A stretch of 49,767 nt of DNA, from assembly GCA_023251515.1 (NCBI GenBank), contig JAHEYQ010000037.1, positions 1-49,767 of the forward strand. The letters run 5' to 3'. A program made the translations under genes and the position numbers. This document shows, in pieces, positions 24,750 through 34,903 of this stretch (position 1 is the stretch's first letter; each line of letters starts with the position of its first letter). The DNA comes from Bacteroidales bacterium. GTDB lineage: Bacteria > Bacteroidota > Bacteroidia > Bacteroidales > JACABE01. The notes under the pieces are model-generated. The model was given only the letters and a program-made list of their open reading frames with translations. It did not search any database and was not told where the DNA came from.

Positions 24750-26912
24750 ATGAAAAAATTTCTTCTCATCCTGTTCATTTCTATTGGATTAGGATCATTT
24801 TCTTTGTCGGCTCGTGCCATTAATCCACCAGATGAAGGCATGTGGTTGCCAATGTTTTTAGAAAGACTCAACTATGTTGATATGCAAAAAATGGGTCTTC
24901 ATCTTACTGCCGAAGAATTATATAGTATCAATCATTCAAGTTTAAAAGATGCTATTGTTAATTTCGGAGGTTTTTGCACAGCCGAAGTTATTTCTAAAGA
25001 AGGATTATTATTAACCAATCATCATTGTGGTTATGAGGCAATTCAAAAACATAGTACAGTTGAACATGATTATTTGACTCATGGATTTTGGGCGTATAAA
25101 AAAGCTGAAGAAATTCCAACAGAAGGATTAACAGCAACATTTTTAGTTCGTATGGAAGACGTAACTAAAAAGGTTTTGGAAAATGTAATTGATACAATGT
25201 CAAATTCTTCAAGAAGATCTGCTGTAAATAAAGTTATTGAAAAGCTTAAAAAAGAAGCTTCAGAAAAAGGAAAATATACTGTTGAAATCAAAGGTTTTTT
25301 TGATAACAATGAGTATTATATGTTTGTATATGAGGTATATGAAGATGTTCGTTTGGTTGGAGCACCTCCATCGGCCATAGGGAAATTTGGCGGTGATACC
25401 GATAACTGGATGTGGCCTCGTCATACTGGTGATTTCAGTATGTTCAGAGTTTATACTGCTCCTGACGGAAAGCCTGCAAAATTTTCAAAAGATAATGTGC
25501 CTTTGGTACCTAAACATGCATTACCTATTAGTATTAAAGAGAAGAAGAAAAACGATTACGCTATGATCTGGGGTTATCCGGGAAGTACCGAACGTTATAT
25601 GACTTCTTTTGGAATTCAATCAACAATAGAGCAAGCTAATCCTGCAATTATTACAGCTGGAAATACAATGCTTCCAGTTATGAAAAAAGATATGGATGCT
25701 GATGCTGATACAAGAATCAAATATGCAACTACTTATGCACAATTTGCCAATGTTTGGAAAAACAAAATTGGTGAAAGCCGTGGTCTAAAACGCTTGAAAG
25801 TTTATGATAAAAAGAAAGCACTAGAAGACGAACTTGAAGCCTGGATTAATGCTGACCCTACAAGAATAGCCAAATATGGCAGTGTTGTTAAAGATATGCA
25901 AAATGCTTATAGTCAACAAATGGCGAAAAAATCAGAAATGAATTTATGGTTTTTCCAAGGATTGCTCATGAGTTCTAAAACCATGTTGTTGCCATTACAA
26001 ACAATGGGAATGTCTGCTTTAATGGAAAAGAAAGATACAAAAGCAGAAGCATATGATGATTATAAAGAAGTTGCAAAAGAACTTTATAAAGATACAAAAC
26101 CAGGTACAGAACAAAAATTATTTGCAACTGGATTAGAAATGTATCGCAAGGAATTACCTAAAGAGTTGTTACCCGATATCTTTGAATTTATTGATAAAGA
26201 ATATAAAGGTGATATCCAGAAATTTACTGACGATGCTTTCAAAACTTCTATGTTTGCATCTTTAGAATCTTTCAATAAATTTTTAGAAAAACCAAATGCT
26301 AAAAAATTTAAAAAAGATTTAATCAACAAAGTTACAATGAGTATCTATACTTCTTTTATAAAAAGCAATGCAGAATTAAAAGAAATAAATACCAAATTGA
26401 GTGTAGCAAAACGATTGTTTTCAGCAGCTTTACGCGAAATGCAACCAAACAAAAAATTCTATCCTGATGCAAACTTTACAATGAGAATGACTTACGGAAA
26501 AGTTTTGGATTATTATCCTGCAGATGCTATTCATTATGATTTTGTTACAACACTTAAAGGTGTGATGGAAAAAGAGGATCCGACAAATGATGAATTTATC
26601 GTTCCGGCGAAATTAAAAGAACTTTATACCAAAAAAGATTTTGGCAGATATGCTAGTAATGGTGATATAGTTACTTGCTTCTTAACCACTAATGATATCA
26701 CTGGAGGTAATTCAGGAAGCCCAGTAATTAATGGAGATGGCCAATTAATCGGAGTTGCTTTTGATGGAAACTGGGAAGCAATGAGTGGAGATATTGCTTT
26801 TGAACCTGAATTGCAACGTACAATTTGTATGGATGTTAGATATGTATTGTTTATCATTGATAAATATGCAAATGCACAAAATCTGATTAAAGAAATGAAT
26901 ATTGTTGAATAA
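24750..26912 (+). CDS. S46-family dipeptidyl-peptidase, DPP7-like
   Basis: Periplasmic serine exopeptidase that removes dipeptides from peptides, supporting amino-acid fermentation. I place the start at 24750, where MKKFLLILF begins a signal peptide ending S-A-R-A; an ATG at 24711 would only add 13 residues before it. The chymotrypsin-like triad is complete: His91/His92 in T-N-H-H-C, Asp228 in R-H-T-G-D-F, Ser655 in G-G-N-S-G-S-P. Eighteen residues after the serine, at the position that sets P1 preference in this family, there is Gly673 (A-F-D-G-N-W), the residue of DPP7 enzymes (hydrophobic P1), not the Arg of DPP11. Followed by a strong terminator. Confidence 0.94.
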   Translation: MKKFLLILFISIGLGSFSLSARAINPPDEGMWLPMFLERLNYVDMQKMGLHLTAEELYSINHSSLKDAIVNFGGFCTAEVISKEGLLLTNHHCGYEAIQKHSTVEHDYLTHGFWAYKKAEEIPTEGLTATFLVRMEDVTKKVLENVIDTMSNSSRRSAVNKVIEKLKKEASEKGKYTVEIKGFFDNNEYYMFVYEVYEDVRLVGAPPSAIGKFGGDTDNWMWPRHTGDFSMFRVYTAPDGKPAKFSKDNVPLVPKHALPISIKEKKKNDYAMIWGYPGSTERYMTSFGIQSTIEQANPAIITAGNTMLPVMKKDMDADADTRIKYATTYAQFANVWKNKIGESRGLKRLKVYDKKKALEDELEAWINADPTRIAKYGSVVKDMQNAYSQQMAKKSEMNLWFFQGLLMSSKTMLLPLQTMGMSALMEKKDTKAEAYDDYKEVAKELYKDTKPGTEQKLFATGLEMYRKELPKELLPDIFEFIDKEYKGDIQKFTDDAFKTSMFASLESFNKFLEKPNAKKFKKDLINKVTMSIYTSFIKSNAELKEINTKLSVAKRLFSAALREMQPNKKFYPDANFTMRMTYGKVLDYYPADAIHYDFVTTLKGVMEKEDPTNDEFIVPAKLKELYTKKDFGRYASNGDIVTCFLTTNDITGGNSGSPVINGDGQLIGVAFDGNWEAMSGDIAFEPELQRTICMDVRYVLFIIDKYANAQNLIKEMNIVE

Positions 26913-26928
26913 AACTATATTTCATATG

Positions 26929-26961
26929 AAAAAGCCTTCCGTGAACCGGAAGGCTTTTTTT
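26929..26961 (+). terminator. Terminator after the S46 peptidase gene
   Basis: Perfect 13-bp stem AAAAAGCCTTCCG (26929-26941) / CGGAAGGCTTTTT (26947-26959), 5-nt loop, T run. Confidence 0.93.
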
Positions 26962-27132
26962 ATAATTTAAAATGATATTGTGTTGATAATAATTCAAATA
27001 TATTTTAAAAACTGAATACTATTTTATAGAAATATACGTACATAAAGAATAATAATTATAATTTCTTGATAATTATATTTTAAAATACTAATTTTACACT
27101 TTGTTTTTTATAAACATTATAAAAAAAATAAA

Positions 27133-28395
27133 ATGAATAATAAAATGCTGATTTTTATAAAATTATTCCGCGAAAGCTATCTGTTTGCCTTTCAGGCAAT
27201 AATTGTAAATAAACTTCGTACTATTTTAACGTTATTGGGTATTACAATCGGTATTTTTTCAATAATCTCAGTTTTTACTGTTTTCGATTCGATGGAAAAT
27301 AAGATAAAAACCAGTATAGATGCTTTAGGCGATAATGTTTTATTTATCCAAAAATGGCCATGGGCTTTTGGAAGCGATTATCCATGGTGGAAATACATGA
27401 ACAGACCAGTACCTAAAATCAGCGAATTAACAGAAATTGAGAAAAAGAGTGATGCTTTTCATGCTGCTACTTTTTATGCAGCAACGCAAAAGACAGTAAA
27501 ATACAAAAGCAATAGTATAGCAAATGCACTTATTTTAGCGGTGTCAAAAGATTATGATAAAGTAATGTCGCTGAATATTGAGCTGGGAAGATATTTTGCT
27601 GTAAATGAATCAGTAGGAGGAAGAGCTGTAGCAATAATCGGAAGAGATATTGCTGATAACCTCTTTGGAAATAATGATCCGATAGGTAAAGAAATTACAG
27701 TTTTTGGAAGAAAACTTACTGTAATTGGTGTTTTTAAAAAAGAAGGGGAAGATACTTTTGGTCAAAGTGCTGATAAACAAGTTATGGTTCCGATTTTATT
27801 TGCCAGAAATGTTTTAGATTTGGAATCTGAGCAAAATGATCCGTCAATTATAGTTAGAGCTAAAGAAAATGTGAGTAATCAAGAGCTTAAAGATGAACTA
27901 ACTGGAATTATGCGTTCTGTTAGAAAATTAAAACCTTCTGCTGAAGATAATTTTGCAATAAATGAAATGAGTATGATAACCAAAGGCTTCGAAGGAATTT
28001 TCAGCACCATTAGTATTATAGGTTGGATAATCGGAGCTTTTTCGCTGATTGTTGGCGGCTTTGGCATTGCAAATATTATGTTTGTATCTGTAAAAGAACG
28101 AACTAACCAAATAGGTATTCAAAAATCATTAGGTGCAAAAAATTATTTTATCTTGTTGCAATTCCTCTTCGAGGCTATCTTTTTATCTTTAATTGGTGGA
28201 GTTTTAGGATTGATAATAATTTTCATTGGAACTCTTATAGTTACCTACGGTTTAGATTTTAAATTAACTTTAACCTTCGGAAATATCTTTTTAGGTATAG
28301 GTGTTTCATTTATAATCGGTTTAATATCAGGTTTTATTCCTGCTTTTTCTGCTTCACGTTTAAATCCAGTTGATGCAATACGTTCAAATAGTTAA
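27133..28395 (+). CDS. ABC transporter permease of the MacB/FtsX type
   Basis: The plan is that of MacB-like permeases: one membrane helix near 27-50 (L-T-L-L-G-I-T-I-G), a periplasmic MacB_PCD domain of about 220 residues (with V-G-G-R-A-V-A-I-I-G-R-D-I and F-G-N-N-D-P-I-G-K near 157-183), then three helices in the C-terminal FtsX domain, including V-K-E-R-T-N-Q-I-G-I-Q-K-S-L-G-A near 316-331. It is 420 aa long. No ATPase gene is adjacent, so its partner must lie elsewhere; such permeases act in lipoprotein release, peptide or drug export. The DUF4837 gene follows after 21 nt and is probably co-transcribed. Confidence 0.92.
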   Translation: MNNKMLIFIKLFRESYLFAFQAIIVNKLRTILTLLGITIGIFSIISVFTVFDSMENKIKTSIDALGDNVLFIQKWPWAFGSDYPWWKYMNRPVPKISELTEIEKKSDAFHAATFYAATQKTVKYKSNSIANALILAVSKDYDKVMSLNIELGRYFAVNESVGGRAVAIIGRDIADNLFGNNDPIGKEITVFGRKLTVIGVFKKEGEDTFGQSADKQVMVPILFARNVLDLESEQNDPSIIVRAKENVSNQELKDELTGIMRSVRKLKPSAEDNFAINEMSMITKGFEGIFSTISIIGWIIGAFSLIVGGFGIANIMFVSVKERTNQIGIQKSLGAKNYFILLQFLFEAIFLSLIGGVLGLIIIFIGTLIVTYGLDFKLTLTFGNIFLGIGVSFIIGLISGFIPAFSASRLNPVDAIRSNS

Positions 28396-28416
28396 CTTTA
28401 TAAAAATACAATCAAT

Positions 28417-29415
28417 ATGAGAATCTTAAAAATCAACCCTAAATATATAGGGCTTTTTGCAATAATTTTAGTTATATTATCATCTTGTACTACAAATCCT
28501 AAAGGGAAACCCTCATCTTCTGGAAAAACCTGCGAAATTCTTGTAGTAATTGATAAAGCTAAAATGGATGGTGAAATTGGTGATAGTTTACGTTCTTTTT
28601 TTATGCGTGAACAAGAAGGTTTAAATCAGCCGGAACCTTTATTTACTTTGCCTTATATCCCACTTTCTTCATTTGAAAATACAGATATGTTTCAAGCACA
28701 TAGAAATATTATTATGATTAATATTAACGATACAAGCAAATCAAAACTGGAGATACTAAAAGATTATAAATCAAAACCTCAACTGATTTTCAATATAATT
28801 GCTCCAAATAATGCTGCATTTTTTAAACTTTTTGCAGAAAAAAAGGAATTGATGCTGGGTGCTTTTAATGAATTGGAAAGAAATCGGATTAATACAGCAT
28901 TTAAAGCAGTTGAAAAAGTTGAGATAAAAAATCATATTAGAAATACTTATGCTTTTGATATGACTTTCCCGTCTGAATTTAGTATTTCTAAGAAAACAAA
29001 AGACTTTTCATGGATTCGTAAGGAAGCAAAAGACTTCAGTCAGGGTATAATAATTTACACCTTCCCTTATAAAGATAAAAAGGACCTTGATTCCAAGCAT
29101 ATTATAGCCGTACGTGATTCTCTCACAAAACAATGGATTCCGGGACCGACTGATGGTTCTTATATGAAAACAGAAAAAAGATTTGGAATTACTTCTAAAG
29201 AAATCAATTTCAATGGTTTGTATGCAGTTGAAACAAGAGGTTTGTGGTGCCTGGAAAATGATTTTATGGGAGGTCCGTTTATTAATTATACTTTTGTAGA
29301 TGAAAAAAACAATCGTATCATTATGATTGATGGCTATTTATATTCACCAAAAAAACCAAAACGTGATTTACTTAAACAAATTGAAGCAATTATTTATACG
29401 TATAAACAATTGTAA
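28417..29415 (+). CDS. DUF4837 lipoprotein
   Basis: The lipoprotein signal ends V-I-L-S-S-C (Cys24). The body (332 aa) has the DUF4837 pattern: C-E-I-L-V-V-I-D near 39-46, a segment F-x-x-x-R-N-I-I-M-I-N-I near 94-105, R-N-T-Y-A-F-D-M-T-F-P near 178-188, and a late aromatic patch with E-T-R-G-L-W. The family is confined to Bacteroidota and its function is unknown. It lies between the MacB-like permease and xseA. Confidence 0.88.
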   Translation: MRILKINPKYIGLFAIILVILSSCTTNPKGKPSSSGKTCEILVVIDKAKMDGEIGDSLRSFFMREQEGLNQPEPLFTLPYIPLSSFENTDMFQAHRNIIMININDTSKSKLEILKDYKSKPQLIFNIIAPNNAAFFKLFAEKKELMLGAFNELERNRINTAFKAVEKVEIKNHIRNTYAFDMTFPSEFSISKKTKDFSWIRKEAKDFSQGIIIYTFPYKDKKDLDSKHIIAVRDSLTKQWIPGPTDGSYMKTEKRFGITSKEINFNGLYAVETRGLWCLENDFMGGPFINYTFVDEKNNRIIMIDGYLYSPKKPKRDLLKQIEAIIYTYKQL

Positions 29416-29470
29416 TATATTGATTTAAGTATAAAAATCTTTTTCAAAAATAAAGTTAACTTTTATATAG

Positions 29471-30808
29471 ATGTCTGAAATTATAAATGATAGAAAAGTT
29501 TTTTCGCTCAGAGAAGTAAGTCTGAGCATACAGAAAACAATTTCAGAACGTTATCAAAGTTCTTATTGGATTAAAACGGAAATTAATAAACTTAATTATT
29601 ATCCACATTCAGGACATTGTTATCCTGATTTGCTTGAAAAAGAAGGAAGTACAATTCTAGCTCAATTTAGGGCAAATTTATGGAAATCTGATTATCAGAA
29701 AATAAATTCCAAGTTCATCAAAATACTGAAAGAACCATTAAAAGATGGAATTTCAGTGTTGTTATGTGCTTATATTCAATACGATCAGGTTCATGGTTTA
29801 AGTTTGAGAATCATTGATATTGACCCTTTTTTTTCACTTGGAGAGCTGGAAAAGGAAAAACAAAATTCGATTATCAAACTTAAGGAAGAAGGTATTTTTA
29901 ATAACAATAAGTTATTAAAATTTCCATTTTTACCCAAAAGAATTGCAATTATTTCAGTAGAAACCAGTAAGGGATTTTCTGATTTTAAAAAAGTAATTGA
30001 TTCTAATCCATGGAATTATAAATTTTTTTATATGTTGTTTCCATCATTGCTTCAAGGTGAAAAATCTGTTGAATCAATTGTCAATCAGTTAAATAACATT
30101 AAAAAACTACTTCCTCACTTTGATGCAGTAGCTATTATCAGAGGCGGAGGTGGAGAAGTTGGTTTGTCTTCTTATAATAATTATCAGTTAGCAAAAGAAA
30201 TCGCATTGTTTCCAATACCAATTATTAGCGGTATTGGGCATTCTACAAATGAAACGGTTAGCGAGATGGTATCTTTTTATAATGCTATAACACCTACTGA
30301 ATTAGCTGATTTTTTGATTCAAAAATTTCATAATTTTTCTATTCCGCTTAAAAATGCTGAAGACAGGATAATAGAGATCTCAAATAGAATGCTTACTTCT
30401 GAAAATCAAAACTTTGAAAATCTTATAAAACAATTTAAATTTTCTTATTCATATATGCTAAAAGGTGGTTACGAAAATATAAATTTATTAACTGTTAATA
30501 TTGCAAAATCGTCAAAAAATAAGTTTCAACAGGAGAAAAGCAAAATTTTACAAATTTATGAAAATTTAAAAAGATTATGTATTAATTATCAGAATATCAA
30601 TATCATGAAATTACTGTCAATTGAAAAAAATATTGACTTATTAAATCCTGAAAATATATTAAAACGTGGATATTCAATTTTATTAAAAAATGGAAAATTG
30701 ATAAATAAAACATCTGAAATATCTGAATATGATATAATTACCAATATTGTTGCTGATGGTGAAATTATTAGTAAAGTAAAAAAAATAAAAAAAAATACAG
30801 GTGAGTGA
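29471..30808 (+). CDS. xseA: Exodeoxyribonuclease VII large subunit
   Basis: Catalytic subunit of a nuclease that degrades single-stranded DNA to short oligonucleotides. The N-terminal OB-fold (1-105, Y-W-I-K-T-E-I near 31-37) is followed by the catalytic domain with A-I-I-R-G-G-G near 221-227 and P-I-I-S-G-I-G-H near 251-258, then the C-terminal coiled coil and the closing R-G-Y-S-I-L motif near 400. It is 445 aa long, slightly longer than many. Its stop overlaps the GTG start of xseB by 8 nt. Confidence 0.95.
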   Translation: MSEIINDRKVFSLREVSLSIQKTISERYQSSYWIKTEINKLNYYPHSGHCYPDLLEKEGSTILAQFRANLWKSDYQKINSKFIKILKEPLKDGISVLLCAYIQYDQVHGLSLRIIDIDPFFSLGELEKEKQNSIIKLKEEGIFNNNKLLKFPFLPKRIAIISVETSKGFSDFKKVIDSNPWNYKFFYMLFPSLLQGEKSVESIVNQLNNIKKLLPHFDAVAIIRGGGGEVGLSSYNNYQLAKEIALFPIPIISGIGHSTNETVSEMVSFYNAITPTELADFLIQKFHNFSIPLKNAEDRIIEISNRMLTSENQNFENLIKQFKFSYSYMLKGGYENINLLTVNIAKSSKNKFQQEKSKILQIYENLKRLCINYQNINIMKLLSIEKNIDLLNPENILKRGYSILLKNGKLINKTSEISEYDIITNIVADGEIISKVKKIKKNTGE

Positions 30809-31010
30809 AACAATAAACTATACAGAAGCGTTTGAAGAATTGCAAATAATTGTAAATGAACTGGAAAAAGCTGAAGTTTCAATTGACGAGTTATCGGAAA
30901 AAGTAAAAAGAGCTGCCGTTTTAATTAAAATTTGCAAATCGAAACTTATTGCCACAGAGGAAGATGTAAATGAAATACTCAAAAATTTGAATAGTGAAAT
31001 AGCATCCTAA
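30801..31010 (+). CDS. xseB: Exodeoxyribonuclease VII small subunit
   Basis: Accessory helical subunit. At 69 aa it shows the family opening Y-x-E-A-F-E-E-L-Q-x-I-V-N-E-L-E followed by two amphipathic helices. It begins with GTG at 30801, inside the last codons of xseA (8-nt overlap), which keeps the subunits at matched levels. Confidence 0.95.
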   Translation: MSETINYTEAFEELQIIVNELEKAEVSIDELSEKVKRAAVLIKICKSKLIATEEDVNEILKNLNSEIAS

Positions 31011-31047
31011 TTTTATTTTGTAGTAAAAATTAAAAAACGTAATTTCG

Positions 31048-33132
31048 TTGAAAAATCAGCTTATGATTAATCTTTTACAGAAATTCAGAAATCAATACGC
31101 AAATCTTTATAAATTATTCCTTTTCGGATTGAGTATCACGCTTTTGCTTTCACTATTTCCGAAAGAAGAAACTTTTAAATTCGAATTCAGTAAAGGTAAA
31201 TACTGGATGAATGATGATTTATTTGCTCCATTTGATTTTGCAATTTCAAAATCAGAAAAAGATGTTGAAATTGAGAAGGATAAACTAATAAGGGATTTTA
31301 AACCTTATTTTAAAATAGATTTAAAATCAGATCAGGTTAAGCGAAATGAATTAAAATTAAAGCTTTTAAAACAACAAAAATCAAATTTAACTTCAGATAA
31401 TGAGATTATTACAAAAGCTGATTTTGAATTTTCTCTTATGGTTTTCGATTCATTATTGAAATCAGGAATTATTGAATCTGTACCCCAAATTGAGAACAAA
31501 GAATCTGATTTTGATGTAATTGTAATAAAAAATAATGTTGCAGAAGAAAAAGAACTCAAAACCTTTTTTAGTGTTGCTTCTGCTGATAATTATATAAAAG
31601 AAAAATTTGAAAATTACAAATCTGATCATAAAGACATTTTAATTAACTTACTTGAAAAATCTATATTTCAAAATGTTATATATGATGAAGGATTAACTAT
31701 TAAAGAAAAACAAAATTTAATTTCAAACATTTCAACCTCTATTGGAATGATAGAAAATGGACAAAGAATAATTTCAAAAGGAGATTTGATAACTGACGAA
31801 AAATTTCAGATTTTACAATCAATAAAGCAAGAATACGAATCTCAAATTCTCACAACATCAAGGTATTATAAAATATTGATAGGACAATTGATTTTGATAT
31901 CAATTTCTATTATTGTACTAATTTTATTTTTAAATGCTTTTCGAAAAGATATTTTAGCAGATAATAAAAAAGTATTATTTCTTTTATTGGTAATTTTTGT
32001 AATGGTATTTATTACCAGTTTGGTTATCAAGTCTGATGCCAACTATATTTACCTTATTCCTTTGTGTTTGGTGCCAGTTATAATCCGTGTATTTTTCGAT
32101 ACCCGATTGGCACTTTTTGTACATTTAGTTACTATAATTTTAATTGGGTTTTTAGCTCCAAATAGTTTTGAATTTGTTTTTATTCAAATGATTACAGGAA
32201 TTATTACAATAATAAGTGTTGTTAATCTTGAAAAAAGAGCTCAGTTTTTTCTTACTTCATTGTATATTTTTATTACTTACTCATTGATATATATTGGTTT
32301 ATCTCTAATTCAGGAAGGTCGTATTGAACATGATTCAATAAAGGTTTTTGCTATGTTTGCTGCTAGTTCTATACTAACATTGTTTTCATATCCATTAATT
32401 TTTATTTTTGAGAAAATGTTTGGCTATGTAACCGATGTTTCTTTGATGGAATTATCGAATACAAATTCGAAATTATTAAGAGAACTAGCAACAAAAACGC
32501 CTGGTACTTTTCAACATTCGATGCAAGTAGCAAATCTGGTGGAAGAAGTAATTTTTGAAATTGGTGGAAATGCTTTGCTGGCAAGAGCCGGAGCCATGTA
32601 TCACGATATCGGCAAAATAGATATGCCAATGTATTTTATAGAAAATCAGAGTACTGGCGTAAATCCACATGATGAATTGTCGTATGATGAAAGTGCTGAA
32701 ATTATTTTGAGCCATGTAACAAAAGGCATTAAAATTGCTCGAAAATATCGAATTCCAGAGCAATTAATTGATTTTATCAGAACGCATCACGGAACGAGAA
32801 AAACAGAATATTTCTATCAAAAACATAAAAATGAGTTTCCTGAAGAAGAGATTGATGATGAAGCATATACCTATCGTGGTCCAGTCCCGTTTTCAAAAGA
32901 AACTGCGGTTTTAATGATGGTTGATTCGGTAGAGGCTGCATCGAGAAGTATAAAAATGCCGGATGAAAATAAAATAGGTGTTCTGGTTGATTATATTATT
33001 GATGGTCAAATTAAAACGAATCAATTTATAAATTCAAATATTACTTTTCGAGATATTGAAAAAATAAAAAAGATTTTAAAGAAAAATCTGGTAAATATTT
33101 ATCACGCCCGTATTGATTATTCAAACATATAA
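31048..33132 (+). CDS. 7TM-HD family phosphodiesterase (PgpH-like)
   Basis: Membrane phosphodiesterase that in studied relatives (Listeria PgpH) hydrolyses the messenger c-di-AMP. Order: one N-terminal helix (about 22-40), a large extracytoplasmic 7TMR-HDED domain (about 45-270), a seven-helix membrane bundle (about 275-455), and a cytoplasmic HD domain from about 485. The HD core is complete: H-S-M-Q-V-A-N near 490, Y-H-D-I-G-K with His519-Asp520, and H-H-G-T-R-K near 580. The frame opens with TTG at 31048; an in-frame ATG at 31063 is as likely. It is 694 aa by the longer start. A c-di-AMP cyclase is not in the window. Confidence 0.92.
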   Translation: MKNQLMINLLQKFRNQYANLYKLFLFGLSITLLLSLFPKEETFKFEFSKGKYWMNDDLFAPFDFAISKSEKDVEIEKDKLIRDFKPYFKIDLKSDQVKRNELKLKLLKQQKSNLTSDNEIITKADFEFSLMVFDSLLKSGIIESVPQIENKESDFDVIVIKNNVAEEKELKTFFSVASADNYIKEKFENYKSDHKDILINLLEKSIFQNVIYDEGLTIKEKQNLISNISTSIGMIENGQRIISKGDLITDEKFQILQSIKQEYESQILTTSRYYKILIGQLILISISIIVLILFLNAFRKDILADNKKVLFLLLVIFVMVFITSLVIKSDANYIYLIPLCLVPVIIRVFFDTRLALFVHLVTIILIGFLAPNSFEFVFIQMITGIITIISVVNLEKRAQFFLTSLYIFITYSLIYIGLSLIQEGRIEHDSIKVFAMFAASSILTLFSYPLIFIFEKMFGYVTDVSLMELSNTNSKLLRELATKTPGTFQHSMQVANLVEEVIFEIGGNALLARAGAMYHDIGKIDMPMYFIENQSTGVNPHDELSYDESAEIILSHVTKGIKIARKYRIPEQLIDFIRTHHGTRKTEYFYQKHKNEFPEEEIDDEAYTYRGPVPFSKETAVLMMVDSVEAASRSIKMPDENKIGVLVDYIIDGQIKTNQFINSNITFRDIEKIKKILKKNLVNIYHARIDYSNI

Positions 33133-33292
33133 TCTCTCTTTTTTAAGCTTTTATCGCAATAATCACAATATCAGATTGATGATTGTAATGCTAGCTGATT
33201 TCTGAAAAGCCAGTATATGGTAATTAATTATGATTTCATCTATCAGAATCAAAATCTTATAGATTAAACTTTTATTACAATTATTTGCGAAA

Positions 33293-33300
33293 TATATTTG
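33293..33300 (+). promoter_or_regulatory. Probable -7 element for the TonB_C-like gene
   Basis: TATATTTG fits TAnnTTTG, 24 nt before the start at 33325. No matching -33. Confidence 0.4.
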
Positions 33301-33324
33301 TATAAAATTAATAATCATTAAGGT

Positions 33325-33660
33325 ATGAAAACAAAAATTATATTCATAACATTATTTTTAATAATAATGGGCATAAAATCAAATTATGCTGAAAACGATA
33401 GTGTTGCATTTAAACATTCTATTGTTAATAAAATTGTTTACCCAGAGTTTGCTATGAAAGATAAACTTACTGCTGATGTATGGGTAAAATTTAATATTTC
33501 TGAAAATGGCAAAGTAATTGTAGATCAGATTAATTGTGTTGATGTTTTGTTTTTGGATTATGTAAAAACAGAACTTCAAAAATTAAAAATTGATGATGAA
33601 AGTGAATTAGTTGGAAAAACTTTCTATTATAAGTTCACTTTCAAATATCAGTCAGAATAA
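33325..33660 (+). CDS. Small periplasmic protein with TonB C-terminal-like domain
   Basis: Signal peptide about 1-22 (ending N-Y-A), then one domain with the TonB_C pattern: I-V-Y-P-E-F-A followed by L-T-A-D-V-W-V-K-F-N-I-S-E-N-G-K-V, in which the strand V-x-V-x-F-x-I-x-x-x-G and the preceding Y-P-x-x-A are diagnostic. It has no membrane anchor or proline-rich region, so it is not a complete TonB; Bacteroidota have many such stand-alone domains, with unknown roles. It is 111 aa long and monocistronic. Confidence 0.8.
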   Translation: MKTKIIFITLFLIIMGIKSNYAENDSVAFKHSIVNKIVYPEFAMKDKLTADVWVKFNISENGKVIVDQINCVDVLFLDYVKTELQKLKIDDESELVGKTFYYKFTFKYQSE

Positions 33661-33716
33661 CCATATTTAAAATAATGAGTTCTCACAGAATTCTCATTTT
33701 TAGTTAAGTTTAGTTT

Positions 33717-33746
33717 AAAGCTCCGGTATTTATCGGAGCTTTTTTT
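33717..33746 (+). terminator. Terminator after the TonB_C-like gene
   Basis: Stem AAAGCTCCG (33717-33725) / CGGAGCTTT (33734-33742) followed by a T run to 33746. Confidence 0.9.
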
Positions 33747-33840
33747 AAAAGAAAACATTGATATAACGATCAAAAAATAGTTTTCAACTTAGATTAAACA
33801 GCGTTTGAATAATTAATTATTATATTGGAAATTTGATATT

Positions 33841-33848
33841 TATATTTG
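33841..33848 (+). promoter_or_regulatory. Probable -7 element for the two-component pair
   Basis: TATATTTG fits TAnnTTTG 17 nt before the kinase start. No clear -33 at 19 nt. Confidence 0.4.
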
Positions 33849-33865
33849 TATTATAAATAAACAGA

Positions 33866-34903
33866 ATGAAAAGGAAATACATTATAACTATTCATATTCT
33901 TTTGTGGATATATCTTTTATATCCTGAGTTTATGCCACTATTTTTCTATCGTGAAAAAATGGGCCCTTTTTATATACCAATGATTCCATTGAATATTTTA
34001 TTTCATGCAAGTATTTTTTATACTTTCTATTTGTTTTTGATACCAACATTTCTGAAATTAAAAAATAAGCATTTGCTTAGCTTTATGTTTGGAGCTGTTT
34101 CAATAATAGCCTTTACATTATTAAAATTTGTAATATTCTATATTTATGACAAATATATCTTATTAATTCCTGAAAAAGAGCTTACAATTGAAACATTGGA
34201 TGTGATAAGTGAATTTAGAACTACTTTGGTATTAAGTCTTTATGGTTCATTTACTCAGTTTACCATCAGTTGGTTTCAGAATCAAAAGCAAAAAACAGAG
34301 TTGATTACACAAAAGCAAGCTGGGGAAATTGCTTTGCTTCGTTCACAAATTAATCCTCACTTTCTGTTCAATACTTTAAATAACATATATTCACTGGTTT
34401 ATCAGAAATCTGATGATGCACCTACAGCTGTAATGCGTTTGTCGGAAATTATGCGATATATGCTTTATGAAAGCAATGTAAATCAGGTAGAATTAAAAAA
34501 GGAAATAATTTATTTACACAGTTTTATAGAATTGCAGCAACTTAGACTGAAAAGTAAGGATTTTGTCAGGTTCAATATTGAAGGAGATATTGAAGATATT
34601 TATATTAGTCCGATGCTTTTGATTCCTTTTGTTGAAAATGCTTTTAAGCATGGTGCAAAAAATATAAATACACCAGGTATTGAAATACAACTATTGATAT
34701 CAAATGAATTATTAGACTTTAAGGTTGTTAATTATCACAACAAATCAAATCAATTCAGCAAGGATCTCGGAAAAGGAATAGGTTTGATAAATGTAAAGCG
34801 TAGATTGGAATTAATCTATCCAAATAATCATACATTAGAAATCAATCAAACAGACTTGCAATATAAAATAATATTAAAAATTAAATTAAATAAAAATATA
34901 TGA
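33866..34903 (+). CDS. LytS/YehU-type sensor histidine kinase
   Basis: The N-terminal 145 residues contain four membrane helices (about 7-22, 37-60, 69-92, 115-135) with no separate sensor domain. The His_kinase domain begins with L-R-S-Q-I-N-P-H-F-L-F-N-T-L-N, His165 being the phosphorylation site, and is followed by an ATPase domain with P-F-V-E-N-A-F-K-H-G near 252-261 and G-K-G-I-G-L-I-N near 302-309. The gene overlaps the response regulator by 4 nt (ATGA), so the two act as a pair. The signal and targets cannot be read from sequence. Confidence 0.95.
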   Translation: MKRKYIITIHILLWIYLLYPEFMPLFFYREKMGPFYIPMIPLNILFHASIFYTFYLFLIPTFLKLKNKHLLSFMFGAVSIIAFTLLKFVIFYIYDKYILLIPEKELTIETLDVISEFRTTLVLSLYGSFTQFTISWFQNQKQKTELITQKQAGEIALLRSQINPHFLFNTLNNIYSLVYQKSDDAPTAVMRLSEIMRYMLYESNVNQVELKKEIIYLHSFIELQQLRLKSKDFVRFNIEGDIEDIYISPMLLIPFVENAFKHGAKNINTPGIEIQLLISNELLDFKVVNYHNKSNQFSKDLGKGIGLINVKRRLELIYPNNHTLEINQTDLQYKIILKIKLNKNI

